Assembly: GCA_015493405.1 (NCBI GenBank) | Contig: WGDF01000012.1 | Span: 1-14,283, forward strand | Source of the DNA: Flavobacteriaceae bacterium | Lineage (GTDB): Bacteria; Bacteroidota; Bacteroidia; Flavobacteriales; Flavobacteriaceae | Direction of reading: 5' to 3' | DNA length: 14,283 nt | Part shown: positions 6,294 through 14,283 of the stretch, one piece after another | How the letters are laid out: each line of letters opens with the position of its first letter | How positions within the stretch are numbered: position 1 is the stretch's first letter | Translations under genes and position numbers: made by a program | Notes under the pieces: generated by a model | Databases searched by the model: none | Told to the model about the DNA's origin: nothing | Seen by the model: the letters and a program-made list of their open reading frames with translations, nothing else

Positions 6294-8576
6294 ATGAAAT
6301 CCAAATTTTTTATAGCTTTATTACTTTTAGTAAGTACTGCTTTTGCTCAAGAAAAAACCGGAAAAGCCATTCCTAAAGGACATTATAATACCAGTAAGTT
6401 CAGACAGATGACTGATTTGCTACCGACACCCAATCAGTATAGAACGGCCGCCGGCGCTCCGGGACATGCTTACTATCAAAACAGAGCCAACTATAATATG
6501 TCTATTGAATTGATAGACCGTCAAAAACCCCAAATTAAAGGGCATGAAACCATCACTTATATCAATAATTCTCCTGATAATTTGGATTACCTCTGGGTGC
6601 AACTGGACCAGAATAAAAGAGCTCCTAATTCATATACCGATCAAATCAAAGATGATGGCAGCAATGTAATGCTACGCCCCGGAAAATTCATTTCTCAATA
6701 TACCAATGAAGGTTACAAAGGCGGTTATCACATCACCAATGTATCCGATCTCAAGGGACACAAATTGTCATATACCATAAATCACACAATGATGCGCATT
6801 GATTTGCCCCGTCCGTTGAAGCCTAAAGAACGGGTTAATTTTAATATTGATTGGTGGTATGATATTAACAATTTTGCCGAAGATTGGGGCCGTTCCGGCT
6901 TTGAACATTTTAAAGATGATGGAAACAACTTATATATCATAGCTCAATTTTATCCCCGAATGGCTGTTTATGATGATGTCAATGGTTGGCAAAATTTACA
7001 GTTTATCCAAACCGGAGAATTTGCTTTGCCTTTTGGTGACTTTAAAGTAAATATTACCGCTCCAGCCGATCACATTCTCGATGGCACCGGTGTATTGACC
7101 AATCGGAAAGAAGTCTTGACCCGTCAACAATTTCAACGTTACTTAAAAGCAAAAAAAACCTTTGACAAACCCGTGATGATTGTTACTGAGAAAGAAGCCC
7201 GTCAACATGAGAAATCATTTGCCAAAACCACCAAAACGTGGCGATTTGATGCTAAAAATGTACGGGACTTTGCTTTCGCCTCATCTCGTAAATTTATTTA
7301 TGATATGATGGCGGTCAAATTGCCTACTAAAACAGTTATGGCCGTATCAATGTATCCTAAAGAGGCCCAACCGCTTTGGGAAAAATATTCAACTCGAACA
7401 GTCGCCAATACCTTAGAGCAATATTCAAAACATTTATTTGACTTCCCTTACCCCAAAGCCATTTCGGTCAATGCTTTCAGACAAGGCATGGAATACCCTA
7501 TGATCTGCTGGAATTACGGCCGCCCCAATAAAAACGGCAAATACAGCGATCGTACCCGTAATGGCATGATTAAAGTCATCACCCATGAAGTGGGACACAA
7601 CTGGTTTCCGATGATTGTCAATTCAGATGAAAGACAATGGATGTGGATGGATGAAGGCCTCAATACATTTACCGAATTGTTAGCTGAACAAGCTTTTGAA
7701 AAAAAATTAGGTTTTAAATTACATTCGAGAGGGCTGCCCAAGCAAGTGGTCCCCTTTATGAAAGGAGATCAAAGCAAAATGCATCCGATTATGGTCAACT
7801 CCGATTTGATGTATAATCGTGGTATGACTGCTTACAGTAAACCTTCTGCAGGCTTATATATGCTACGTGAAGTAATCATGGGACATCAATTGTTTGACAA
7901 AGCTTTTAAAACTTATGCCAATAGATGGAAATTTAAACATCCGGAACCGGCTGATTTCTTTAGAACTATGGAAGATGCCTCAGCTATTGATCTGGACTGG
8001 TTTTGGCGCGGTTGGTTTTACACCACCAGGGTCAATGATATGGGAATTGCTAAAGTCAGCAAATTCTATGTGACAGATAAACCGACCCAACGAATCAAGA
8101 ATATGGCCAAAAGCTACGGTATGAAAGTGAATGATTTTCCGCCTTTTGTCTCCTTGATAACCGAGGATAGTCCTGATTTTAAACCGAATATGAAATCGAA
8201 AAAATCTCTGTTGCAACGTGCTACCAATTTGAAACAATTTTTAAATGAGAATTTTACTAAAGCTGAAATCCAACATCTAAAAATGCCCAAATATTTTTAT
8301 CGCGTGGCATTTGAACAAAAAGGAGAACTGGTTATGCCTATTGTCTTAAAAATAACTTACAAAGATGGCACGACTAAACAAATTATCTATCCTGCCAAAA
8401 TTTGGCGTTTTAACGATAAAAAAGTGAGTAAAATGATTCCTTCTCAAAAAGAAATTGTTAAAATGGAATTGGATCCCGAAAACTTGACTGCTGATATTGA
8501 TCCTTCAAATAATGTTTGGCCTAAAACCAAACAAAAAAGTGAATTTGAACAACTAAAAAATAAAGCCAAATTTTAA
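6294..8576 (+). CDS. Secreted M1 family zinc metallopeptidase (aminopeptidase-like)
   Basis: 760 residues. A Sec signal peptide is visible (Lys at 2 and 4, hydrophobic core, Ala-Phe-Ala before Gln19). Residues about 50-290 match the M1 N-terminal beta-saddle. The catalytic part carries 'QGMEYPM' (397-403; E400 equals the Glu of the GAMEN exopeptidase motif) and HEVGH (431-435), then 18 residues to E454 in 'WMDEGLNTF', completing the HEXXH-X18-E zinc site. All key residues are present, so an active enzyme is expected. Aminopeptidases of this family trim N-terminal residues from peptides. The last 170 residues form a beta-rich tail ('IVLKITYKDGTTKQI') seen in Bacteroidota M1 proteins; there is no recognisable type IX secretion tail, so periplasm or a membrane-bound form is likely. 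No operon partner: its own boxes lie upstream and the next gene has a separate promoter. Confidence 0.93.
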   Translation: MKSKFFIALLLLVSTAFAQEKTGKAIPKGHYNTSKFRQMTDLLPTPNQYRTAAGAPGHAYYQNRANYNMSIELIDRQKPQIKGHETITYINNSPDNLDYLWVQLDQNKRAPNSYTDQIKDDGSNVMLRPGKFISQYTNEGYKGGYHITNVSDLKGHKLSYTINHTMMRIDLPRPLKPKERVNFNIDWWYDINNFAEDWGRSGFEHFKDDGNNLYIIAQFYPRMAVYDDVNGWQNLQFIQTGEFALPFGDFKVNITAPADHILDGTGVLTNRKEVLTRQQFQRYLKAKKTFDKPVMIVTEKEARQHEKSFAKTTKTWRFDAKNVRDFAFASSRKFIYDMMAVKLPTKTVMAVSMYPKEAQPLWEKYSTRTVANTLEQYSKHLFDFPYPKAISVNAFRQGMEYPMICWNYGRPNKNGKYSDRTRNGMIKVITHEVGHNWFPMIVNSDERQWMWMDEGLNTFTELLAEQAFEKKLGFKLHSRGLPKQVVPFMKGDQSKMHPIMVNSDLMYNRGMTAYSKPSAGLYMLREVIMGHQLFDKAFKTYANRWKFKHPEPADFFRTMEDASAIDLDWFWRGWFYTTRVNDMGIAKVSKFYVTDKPTQRIKNMAKSYGMKVNDFPPFVSLITEDSPDFKPNMKSKKSLLQRATNLKQFLNENFTKAEIQHLKMPKYFYRVAFEQKGELVMPIVLKITYKDGTTKQIIYPAKIWRFNDKKVSKMIPSQKEIVKMELDPENLTADIDPSNNVWPKTKQKSEFEQLKNKAKF

Positions 8577-8650
8577 TCCGGTCACAGCATATTGTAATAT
8601 ATTTTAAGCAAGAAATAGATAAACTCTTTATTTTCAATAAATTTATTCCT

Positions 8651-8658
8651 TAACTTTG
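8651..8658 (+). promoter_or_regulatory. -7 promoter box for the tatA-like/PAP2 operon
   Basis: TAACTTTG is an exact TAnnTTTG match 15 bases before the ATG at 8674. A TTTA at 8627-8630, 20 bases upstream of it, is the best -33 candidate but lacks the G. Confidence 0.5.
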
Positions 8659-8673
8659 TAAAAAATATAAGTC

Positions 8674-8952
8674 ATGTTATTGTTTATCAGTTATAGCGAA
8701 TTATTTGTCGTTTTTTTTGTCATGCTTTTAATTTTCGGTCCGGAAAAAATGCCGGAAATTGCTCGGAATTTAGGCAAAGGTATTCGGCAATTGCGTGATG
8801 CCAGCAATAACGTTAAAAAAGAGATGCTCAAAGAAACGCAAAAAGCAGGTTTGGATACTGAAGCGATTGAAAAATTGAAAAAAGAGATCAAAGACACTAA
8901 AAAAATAATGAATATCAAAGAAGAAGTAACCCATACCGTCAAGCGTCAATAA
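8674..8952 (+). CDS. Sec-independent (twin-arginine) translocase subunit, TatA/TatB family
   Basis: 92 residues with the family plan: a short periplasmic N-terminus with a Glu at 9, one transmembrane helix (about 10-20), the hinge FGPEKMP (21-27), an amphipathic helix 'EIARNLGKGIRQLRDA' (28-43) and a charged Lys/Glu-rich cytoplasmic tail. TatA assembles the pore that moves folded proteins with twin-arginine signals across the inner membrane; TatB is the receptor partner of TatC. The Glu near residue 8-9 and the 'GPEKMP' hinge lean towards TatB, while the small size suits TatA; Bacteroidota often have only TatA-type plus TatC, so I leave the choice open. No tatC is in the window. The stop codon overlaps the next ATG by one base, so translation of the pair is probably coupled. 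Confidence 0.88.
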   Translation: MLLFISYSELFVVFFVMLLIFGPEKMPEIARNLGKGIRQLRDASNNVKKEMLKETQKAGLDTEAIEKLKKEIKDTKKIMNIKEEVTHTVKRQ

Positions 8953-9515
8953 TGGATCAAATACTGCATTGGGATCAACAAATATTTTTATTTTTAAACC
9001 ATTTGGGACAATCCGGTTATGATCAATTTTGGTTATTTTATACCAACCAAAAAAATTGGCTTTTACTCTATCTTCTGACTCTTGCTGTTTATTTTTATTA
9101 TTTGGGCTGGCGCAAAGCTTTAGTCTCCTTGGTTTTGATTGCCATTTCATTAGGTATTTGCGACCAAACCACCAATCTGTTAAAAACCTATTTTCATCGT
9201 TTACGTCCTTCGGCAGATCCTTTATTAAAAGGACACATCAGAGCCCTATTGCACCCTCACAATTTTAGTTTTATATCGGGACACGCCTCTAATTCGACCT
9301 TATTTGTCTGGTTTAGTATCTATTTATTAAAAAAGCATACCAAATGGATTTATCTGTTAATCATCTGGTGGGGGCTGTTTATTTATAGCCGGATTTATGT
9401 GGGCGTTCATTATCCTTTAGACATTATTTTCGGCATATTTTGGGGCTTATTGCTGCTTAAATTAACCCTAGTTCTTGAACAAAAAATGTCAAAGAGATTT
9501 AACACCAATTCTTAA
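8952..9515 (+). CDS. PAP2 family membrane phosphatase
   Basis: 187 residues with about five or six hydrophobic segments. All three PAP2 signatures are present: K78-X6-R85-P86 ('KTYFHRLRP'), S109-G110-H111 ('FISGHAS', with Ile in place of the usual Pro before SGH) and S146-R147-X5-H153-X3-D157 ('SRIYVGVHYPLD'). The His residues form and resolve the phospho-enzyme. Family members dephosphorylate lipid phosphates such as phosphatidic acid, phosphatidylglycerol phosphate or undecaprenyl pyrophosphate at the outer face of the inner membrane. The substrate here is not decidable; undecaprenyl pyrophosphate or lipid A-type phosphates are reasonable guesses. The start ATG shares its A with the stop of the tatA-like gene. 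The gene ends the operon; a gene-free 200 bases separate it from the convergent SusD gene. Confidence 0.92.
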   Translation: MDQILHWDQQIFLFLNHLGQSGYDQFWLFYTNQKNWLLLYLLTLAVYFYYLGWRKALVSLVLIAISLGICDQTTNLLKTYFHRLRPSADPLLKGHIRALLHPHNFSFISGHASNSTLFVWFSIYLLKKHTKWIYLLIIWWGLFIYSRIYVGVHYPLDIIFGIFWGLLLLKLTLVLEQKMSKRFNTNS

Positions 9516-9583
9516 TATAGAATCATTCATCCAACCACTATCGAATTATATTTTTAGAATGACTAATGCCGATACAGAATGAA

Positions 9584-9609
9584 AATGGCTCAATGAATTG
9601 AACGCCATT
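9584..9609. repeat. Near-palindromic hairpin in the convergent PAP2/SusD spacer
   Basis: AATGGC (9584-9589) pairs with GCCATT (9604-9609), and TCAAT with ATTGA inside it, leaving a small loop and a two-base bulge. There is no T-run on either side, so it is not a canonical terminator. It may help end the PAP2 transcript or be chance. Confidence 0.3.
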
Positions 9610-9660
9610 GAATTCGTGATGGGTATAAATTCTAATGCGATATAACATTGCCGTTTTATT

Positions 9661-9692
9661 AAAAAAAAGAAGCTGCCTTTTCAGACAGCTTC
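9661..9692 (-). terminator. Rho-independent terminator of the susCD-like operon
   Basis: On the minus strand GAAGCTGTC (9692-9684) pairs fully with GGCAGCTTC (9677-9669), one pair being G-U, around the loop TGAAAA, and is followed at once by eight T residues (9668-9661). It lies 24 bases past the SusD stop codon. This is the clearest terminator in the window. Confidence 0.9.
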
Positions 9693-9715
9693 AAAAAATA
9701 ATTAAATTTGGTTTA

Positions 9716-11191
9716 TTATTGTTCCCACCATACTGGTACAAAAACCGGTTGGGCTGTTACAACGAGGTTGGGATTCTTACTCAGCTCAGAAACCGGATAA
9801 ATAGCACGTTTAAACCATTGCCCATTCATATTAGGATCTTGATTTGCCGGTAAAGCTAAGCCGGGGTAAACATCCGTTGAAAAATCATAGCGTCTCATAT
9901 CGGTAAATACTTCCGGATTTAAAAGTAAAGCAATATATTTTTGCACCATAATATGTTGCAATTTCAAATTTGCCGGTGTAACATCAATAGCCGGATCAGC
10001 TAAATATGCATCACGTAATCCTGAAGCAATTCCAATTTTGTTCATATTGGCTTCAATTCCCATTTTATAAGCATCATAAGCCGCTTGGGTTCCTCCAACA
10101 GATGTTGCATTACCACCATTTACTAAAAATTCAGCTTCAGCTTTTAAAAATAATGCTTCGGCATAACTCACCAAAACCAAGGGTGAATTTTGTTGAAAAT
10201 AGTAACTATTCGCATTAAACAAAGTATTTGCATTTGTTCCTGCTTGTGTATTTCCCTCATTACCATTCTGAGCGCCGTCAAATGTAGCGGCTCCTCCATT
10301 GTCGATATAATCGTAGATACGGGGGTCATAAGCAGCTGTAGGATAAATACTACTGTTCATATAATTGACCAATTGTTCAGAAAATAAAACAGAAATATTT
10401 CCTGTATTAGAGGCTAACACTACAGAGGTATGCCAAGGGTTTTTTTGTTTTTCATTAAAAGATAATTGGAAATCATCAGCATTAGATGTAAATCCGTTTT
10501 GAAGATCCGTTAAAGCTTCTTGAGCTGCTACTACAGGCGTATTTTTTTTGATTAAATGCATGGCATATCTGGCTTTTAAAGTATAAGCCAAACGCGTCCA
10601 TTTTCCCAAATCACCGTTATATATACCATCTCCATTCAGATTTTCCAAACCTGAATTATCTGTTGCGTTTAATTGTGTAATGGCCAAATCTAAAAGAGAT
10701 TGAATTTCATTATACAAATCTTGTTGTGAATCGACCTTCGGTTGCAGAATATCAGAACCTTCAGAAGCTTCAAAGTAAGGCATATCACCATAAAGGTCAG
10801 TGGTCATTCCTAAAGTTAAGGCTTTAAGTATGTTAACAGCTCCTTTGAAATGAACTGCATCTTTTTCATCTGCTAAAGTTGCCATTTTTTTTAGGACATA
10901 TAAAGCCTTTGTATAATATAAGGCCCAGGCGCCACTTACAGAAGATTCATAATGCTGGTCTATACCATGGTCAAAATATGATGCAATATGTTGTTGCACT
11001 TGTCCTATGGAATAGGCCTTATCAAACTGCAACATAACAGTGTAATATTCCGCACTTGGCATGAGCAAGTCCAGGGAATAATCTTTTTCAGAAACGACAT
11101 TTGAAGGGTCGTTAACATCAAAAAAATCTTTACAACTCGTAGCTGTTACCACCAGTAATAAAGTAAAGAATAATATTTTAATATGTTTCAT
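9716..11191 (-). CDS. SusD/RagB family nutrient-binding outer-membrane lipoprotein (SusD-like_2 type)
   Basis: 491 residues. Lipoprotein signal: Lys-rich start, hydrophobic stretch and TATSC with the lipidated Cys at 20, followed by 'KDFFDVNDPSN', the family's usual mature N-terminus. TPR-like helices follow, with the 'TDLYGDMPYFEA' landmark (131-142), a KWTRLAYTLKARYAMHL helix (about 197-213) and the C-terminal 'LLLNPEVFTDMRRYDF' and 'VPVWWEQ' ending that are typical of the SusD-like_2 group. SusD proteins form the lid over the SusC barrel and grip the ligand at the cell surface. An Asn/Gly-rich loop lies near residues 305-330. The gene follows SusC after 18 bases and precedes a strong terminator, so it is the last gene of a two-gene or longer operon. 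Ligand is unknown: no glycoside hydrolase or peptidase lies beside it in the window. SusD-like_2 pairs include peptide as well as glycan systems. Confidence 0.95.
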   Translation of the reverse strand: MKHIKILFFTLLLVVTATSCKDFFDVNDPSNVVSEKDYSLDLLMPSAEYYTVMLQFDKAYSIGQVQQHIASYFDHGIDQHYESSVSGAWALYYTKALYVLKKMATLADEKDAVHFKGAVNILKALTLGMTTDLYGDMPYFEASEGSDILQPKVDSQQDLYNEIQSLLDLAITQLNATDNSGLENLNGDGIYNGDLGKWTRLAYTLKARYAMHLIKKNTPVVAAQEALTDLQNGFTSNADDFQLSFNEKQKNPWHTSVVLASNTGNISVLFSEQLVNYMNSSIYPTAAYDPRIYDYIDNGGAATFDGAQNGNEGNTQAGTNANTLFNANSYYFQQNSPLVLVSYAEALFLKAEAEFLVNGGNATSVGGTQAAYDAYKMGIEANMNKIGIASGLRDAYLADPAIDVTPANLKLQHIMVQKYIALLLNPEVFTDMRRYDFSTDVYPGLALPANQDPNMNGQWFKRAIYPVSELSKNPNLVVTAQPVFVPVWWEQ

Positions 11192-11209
11192 TTTTTCTTC
11201 GTTTTTAAA

Positions 11210-14200
11210 TTAAAAATTAACTTTTAAACCCATACTATAGGTTTTTGTTAGCGGAATATTCAAACCGGTAAAACCGTAAGTGTTAGAACCTGCAGCAAAT
11301 TGACTACCTTCGGGATCAAATCCTCTAAAAGGTGTCCATATTAAGAAATTGCTACCACTGGCATTGATTTGCGCTTTATGGATAAAGGTATTTTTTAACC
11401 ATTGTTTTGGCAATGTATAAGTCAAAGAGATATTTCTTAATTTAACCCAAGAAGCATCTTGAACTAAAATTTCTGAAGCTCTATTATAATGACTGGAACT
11501 TCTATAATAATTTTCATCAATAAAAACAGGTGTTTCATTAGCTTTCCAACCGCCATTACCATCATCTTGAACGCCATCTAAAACAACATTTTCATAACGT
11601 TGTTCAGTAATTTTAATGGTACCATCTCTGATTGAGTTCCGTTGACCGGCATCATAAGAATCGCCACCCTTTTTATATTCAAACATAAAACTCAAATTCA
11701 ATTTTTTATAGGTTAATGAATTCGTTATAGAACCCACCCAATCTGGGAAAGCATGACCCACAATGACTTTTTCACTGGTATCAATAGTCGGCAAACCATT
11801 ACTACCTATAATTCTTTTGCCGTTATCATTATATTTCCATTTATATCCATACAGTGTTCCCGGAGCATCACCCTCTTTTACCATTGACATAACACCGGCA
11901 TAACCACTACTGGCATAAATGATTGATTCAATTTCATCCGGCAAATGAGTCACTTTACCTTTATTGGTTGACCAATTAACAGTTGTAGTCCAATTAAAAT
12001 CAGATTTATCTATCCAACGACCACTCAATAAAATTTCATGACCAACATTAGTTATACTTCCCGCATTTTTCCAAATTATTCTTTTACCTGATGTCGAAGA
12101 AACCGGTATTCCTGTTATTAAATCGGTATTTAAATTATCATAATAGGTATAATCCAATCTAATGCGATTGTCCAAGAATCTAAAATCAAAACCAAATTCA
12201 GTGGTTCTTTTATTTTCAGGTCTTAAATTAACATCGCCTTCAATGGTATAAGGATAAAGTCCCCCTGCGGAACCATTGTTCGTTGGATAATTACTTAAAC
12301 CCCATTTGGTGCCGAGTTTACCTTCAGGTGCATCTCTTCCCACATTGGCCCAAGAAAATCGTAACTTGGCAAAGGATAAGATTTTATTTTTTTTATCCAA
12401 TAAATCCGTTACTAAATAGGAAACATTAAAAGATGGATAAAAGAAAGAACGATTTTTGACGGGTAAAGTAGAACTCCAGTCATTTCTTCCTGTTAAAGTC
12501 AAAAATAATTTATCTTTATAAGCAAAATCAACTTCTCCGAAAACACCTACTCTATTTTTTCCGATAGCTTTACTAAAACTATAAAAATTCTCAGCATTTG
12601 AAATATTATTCAAATAAGGTAAAATAAGTGTCTCCCCTTTTTGTGTTTCTGAAATTCTATTTTGTTTGGTGATTTCATTCCCACCCATAAATGTAAATTT
12701 CATATCATCATTCAAAGCATATTTATAACTCGCTAATAACAATGAATTTAATGCATTTAAACGTATATTCTGGTTGATGATAAAACCTTTAACTTGAGTT
12801 CCTACATCTAAATCAGCCGGCACAAAACGGTTACGAGCATCTACGTAATTATCATTTGATATACGATAATTAATATTAAACTTGTCACTCAAATCCCATT
12901 TGGCATTGGCACTGGTGATAATACGATTGACATCAGTTTGTAAATTACTTTTTTCTGCGAAATAGCGCGGATTATCAATCCAATAAGGCGTATAATTTTT
13001 TTGTCTGCCATCAGGTAAAATCCAATCATTGATATCTATAGTAGGAGACCAATATGACATAGAACTCATAATAGATTTATCACCATTGTTAGGCAACTTA
13101 CCATTAGAGTTGGTAAATGCAGAAGAAACTTCCAAATTAAATTTTTTGGTCAATTGGTAATCTGCTTTAATTCTAACATTTAATTTATTAAAATCCGTAT
13201 TAGGAACAATTCCCGAACTGATATTATCTCCTAATGACAAGAAATAATTGTATTTATCCGCACCACCTCTGACACTAAAATTAACATTGTTATTCACGCC
13301 TGTACTAAAGAAATCTCTATAGATATCATGGAAAGTCATCGTAGGATCATCGCCGTATTCCGGTCCCCAAGTATGGAAACTGTAAGTAGCACCATTGACC
13401 AACCAATAACCTTTTTGTGCACCATAACCATTAACTTGATTTGCATTTACATTAGGATTATTAGGATCTTGGGTGATTTTTGAAATTTTATGACGTCCTT
13501 CACGCCATTTATCTTGCAATTCGACATATTTGTTAACTTTACTGGCCGAAAATTTAGTCGTCAAGGTAAACTGCGGTTTTCCTTTAATTCCTTTTTTGGT
13601 CGTAATGATGATAGCACCATTGGCAGCATCTATACCATATAAAGCAGCAGCCGCTGCACCTTTTAAGACGTTAATGCTTTCAATATCGTCTGGATTGATA
13701 TCAATGGCTCTGTTAGAAAAAGAAAACTGTTCTGAACTACTCGGTGCATTACTACCGGTAGTTGGTTTAACATCACCGGCAATTATATCATTATTAATCC
13801 GAATACCATCTACTATAATCAAAGGTTGATTGCTAACACTGGGGTCTAAAGATTTGACTCCCCGTATTAAAATATCAACACCTCCACCGACAGCTCCTGA
13901 GGACTGAGTAATTCGAACACCTGAGATTTGACCTTGCAGATTAATCAAAGCATTTTGACTAATTTGTTTTAAGTCCGTCACTTTGACTTGTTGTGAAGCA
14001 TACCCCAGGGCTTTTTCATTTTTCTTAACCCCCATAGCGGTTACTACTACTTTGTCAAGTTGTGAAGCACCTTCTTTTAAGGTAACATTAATAACACCAC
14101 CGGATTTAACTGGTTTTTCAACAGTTTGGTAACCAATTGAAGAGAAAACCAGCATACTACCCGGATTAACTCTTATACTGTAGTTTCCATCAAAATCAGT

Positions 14201-14283
14201 GGCTGTGCCCTGATCCTTTCCTTTAACAACGACATTGACACCCGGTATCGGTTCGCCGGATGTGTCGGTTACTGTACCTGAAA
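11210..14283 (-). CDS. SusC/RagA family TonB-linked outer-membrane receptor (5' end outside window)
   Basis: 1023 residues are visible and the frame is still open at the window edge; a Met codon at 14155 is internal, because the residues before it complete a carboxypeptidase-regulatory-like domain ('GTVTDTSGEPIPGVNVVVKG', 'GTATDFDGNYSI', 'VFSSIGYQT', about residues 1-55). The SusC-type plug follows (about 75-231): 'VVVTAMGVKKNEKALGYA', 'QGQISGV', 'ILIRGVKSL', 'PLIIVDGIRI' and the 'VLKGAAAAALYGIDAANGAIIITTKKG' landmarks. The 22-strand barrel then runs to 'TYSMGLKVNF' with a terminal Phe. Only the signal peptide and first part of the regulatory domain are missing. SusC imports the ligand captured by its SusD lid, powered by TonB. 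It sits 18 bases upstream of the SusD gene on the same strand. Nothing suggests a broken gene. Substrate cannot be inferred from the sequence. Confidence 0.96.
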   Translation of the reverse strand, partial: SGTVTDTSGEPIPGVNVVVKGKDQGTATDFDGNYSIRVNPGSMLVFSSIGYQTVEKPVKSGGVINVTLKEGASQLDKVVVTAMGVKKNEKALGYASQQVKVTDLKQISQNALINLQGQISGVRITQSSGAVGGGVDILIRGVKSLDPSVSNQPLIIVDGIRINNDIIAGDVKPTTGSNAPSSSEQFSFSNRAIDINPDDIESINVLKGAAAAALYGIDAANGAIIITTKKGIKGKPQFTLTTKFSASKVNKYVELQDKWREGRHKISKITQDPNNPNVNANQVNGYGAQKGYWLVNGATYSFHTWGPEYGDDPTMTFHDIYRDFFSTGVNNNVNFSVRGGADKYNYFLSLGDNISSGIVPNTDFNKLNVRIKADYQLTKKFNLEVSSAFTNSNGKLPNNGDKSIMSSMSYWSPTIDINDWILPDGRQKNYTPYWIDNPRYFAEKSNLQTDVNRIITSANAKWDLSDKFNINYRISNDNYVDARNRFVPADLDVGTQVKGFIINQNIRLNALNSLLLASYKYALNDDMKFTFMGGNEITKQNRISETQKGETLILPYLNNISNAENFYSFSKAIGKNRVGVFGEVDFAYKDKLFLTLTGRNDWSSTLPVKNRSFFYPSFNVSYLVTDLLDKKNKILSFAKLRFSWANVGRDAPEGKLGTKWGLSNYPTNNGSAGGLYPYTIEGDVNLRPENKRTTEFGFDFRFLDNRIRLDYTYYDNLNTDLITGIPVSSTSGKRIIWKNAGSITNVGHEILLSGRWIDKSDFNWTTTVNWSTNKGKVTHLPDEIESIIYASSGYAGVMSMVKEGDAPGTLYGYKWKYNDNGKRIIGSNGLPTIDTSEKVIVGHAFPDWVGSITNSLTYKKLNLSFMFEYKKGGDSYDAGQRNSIRDGTIKITEQRYENVVLDGVQDDGNGGWKANETPVFIDENYYRSSSHYNRASEILVQDASWVKLRNISLTYTLPKQWLKNTFIHKAQINASGSNFLIWTPFRGFDPEGSQFAAGSNTYGFTGLNIPLTKTYSMGLKVNF

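Noticed and set aside
9516..9660. Possible small gene or regulatory RNA in the PAP2/SusD spacer
   Set aside because: No convincing coding frame, -7 box or terminator defines one; only a weak hairpin is present.
13530..13829. Plus-strand open frame opposite the SusC plug, with hydrophobic, Ala-rich translation
   Set aside because: It is the complement of the conserved Gly/Ala-rich plug sequence and has no independent support.
14153..14155. ATG as start of the SusC-like gene
   Set aside because: The 42 codons before it complete a carboxypeptidase-regulatory-like domain without a stop, so the true start is outside the window.
1..14283. CRISPR array, transposase, integrase, phage, tRNA or rRNA genes
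   Set aside because: Nothing in the long frames or the gaps matches any of these, and no regularly spaced repeats are visible.

Overview
The window looks like an ordinary stretch of chromosome from an AT-rich member of the Bacteroidota, most likely Flavobacteriia-like. Three things point there: two classes of TonB-dependent outer-membrane receptor with their partner lipoproteins (a receptor plus DUF4249 lipoprotein, and a SusC/SusD pair), lipoprotein signals with short hydrophobic stretches ending in Cys, and TAnnTTTG-type promoter boxes (the Bacteroidota -7 element) in front of several genes. Shine-Dalgarno sequences are weak or absent.

Layout. Positions 1-2222 (+) hold the 3' end of a TonB-dependent receptor followed 5 bases later by a DUF4249 lipoprotein, an uptake pair of unknown substrate. 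Positions 2339-3979 (+) hold a polytopic membrane protein that looks like a GT-C glycosyltransferase-type protein. It converges on a minus-strand nucleotide-sugar dehydrogenase (4298-5584) across a 318-base gap without genes that holds two inverted repeats. The dehydrogenase is divergent, with a 69-base spacer, from a small ICMT/PEMT-type membrane methyltransferase (5654-6187, +). Then come a secreted M1 zinc metallopeptidase (6294-8576, +) and a TatA/TatB-type translocase subunit (8674-8952, +) that overlaps by one base a PAP2 membrane phosphatase (8952-9515, +). From 9716 to the right edge, on the minus strand, lie a SusD-like lipoprotein and a SusC-like receptor (5' end outside the window), closed by a strong rho-independent terminator at 9661-9692.

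How the genes fit together. Nearly all products act in the cell envelope: two outer-membrane import pairs, one secreted peptidase, one Tat component, and several membrane or sugar-nucleotide enzymes that could serve surface glycan or lipid metabolism. The two import pairs are truncated at the two window edges, so their substrates cannot be read from neighbours. I see no phage, transposon, CRISPR array, toxin-antitoxin or defence module, and no RNA gene. I found no convincing undescribed multi-gene system. The least explained items are the GT-C-like membrane protein, the DUF4249 pair and the TatA-PAP2 overlap.
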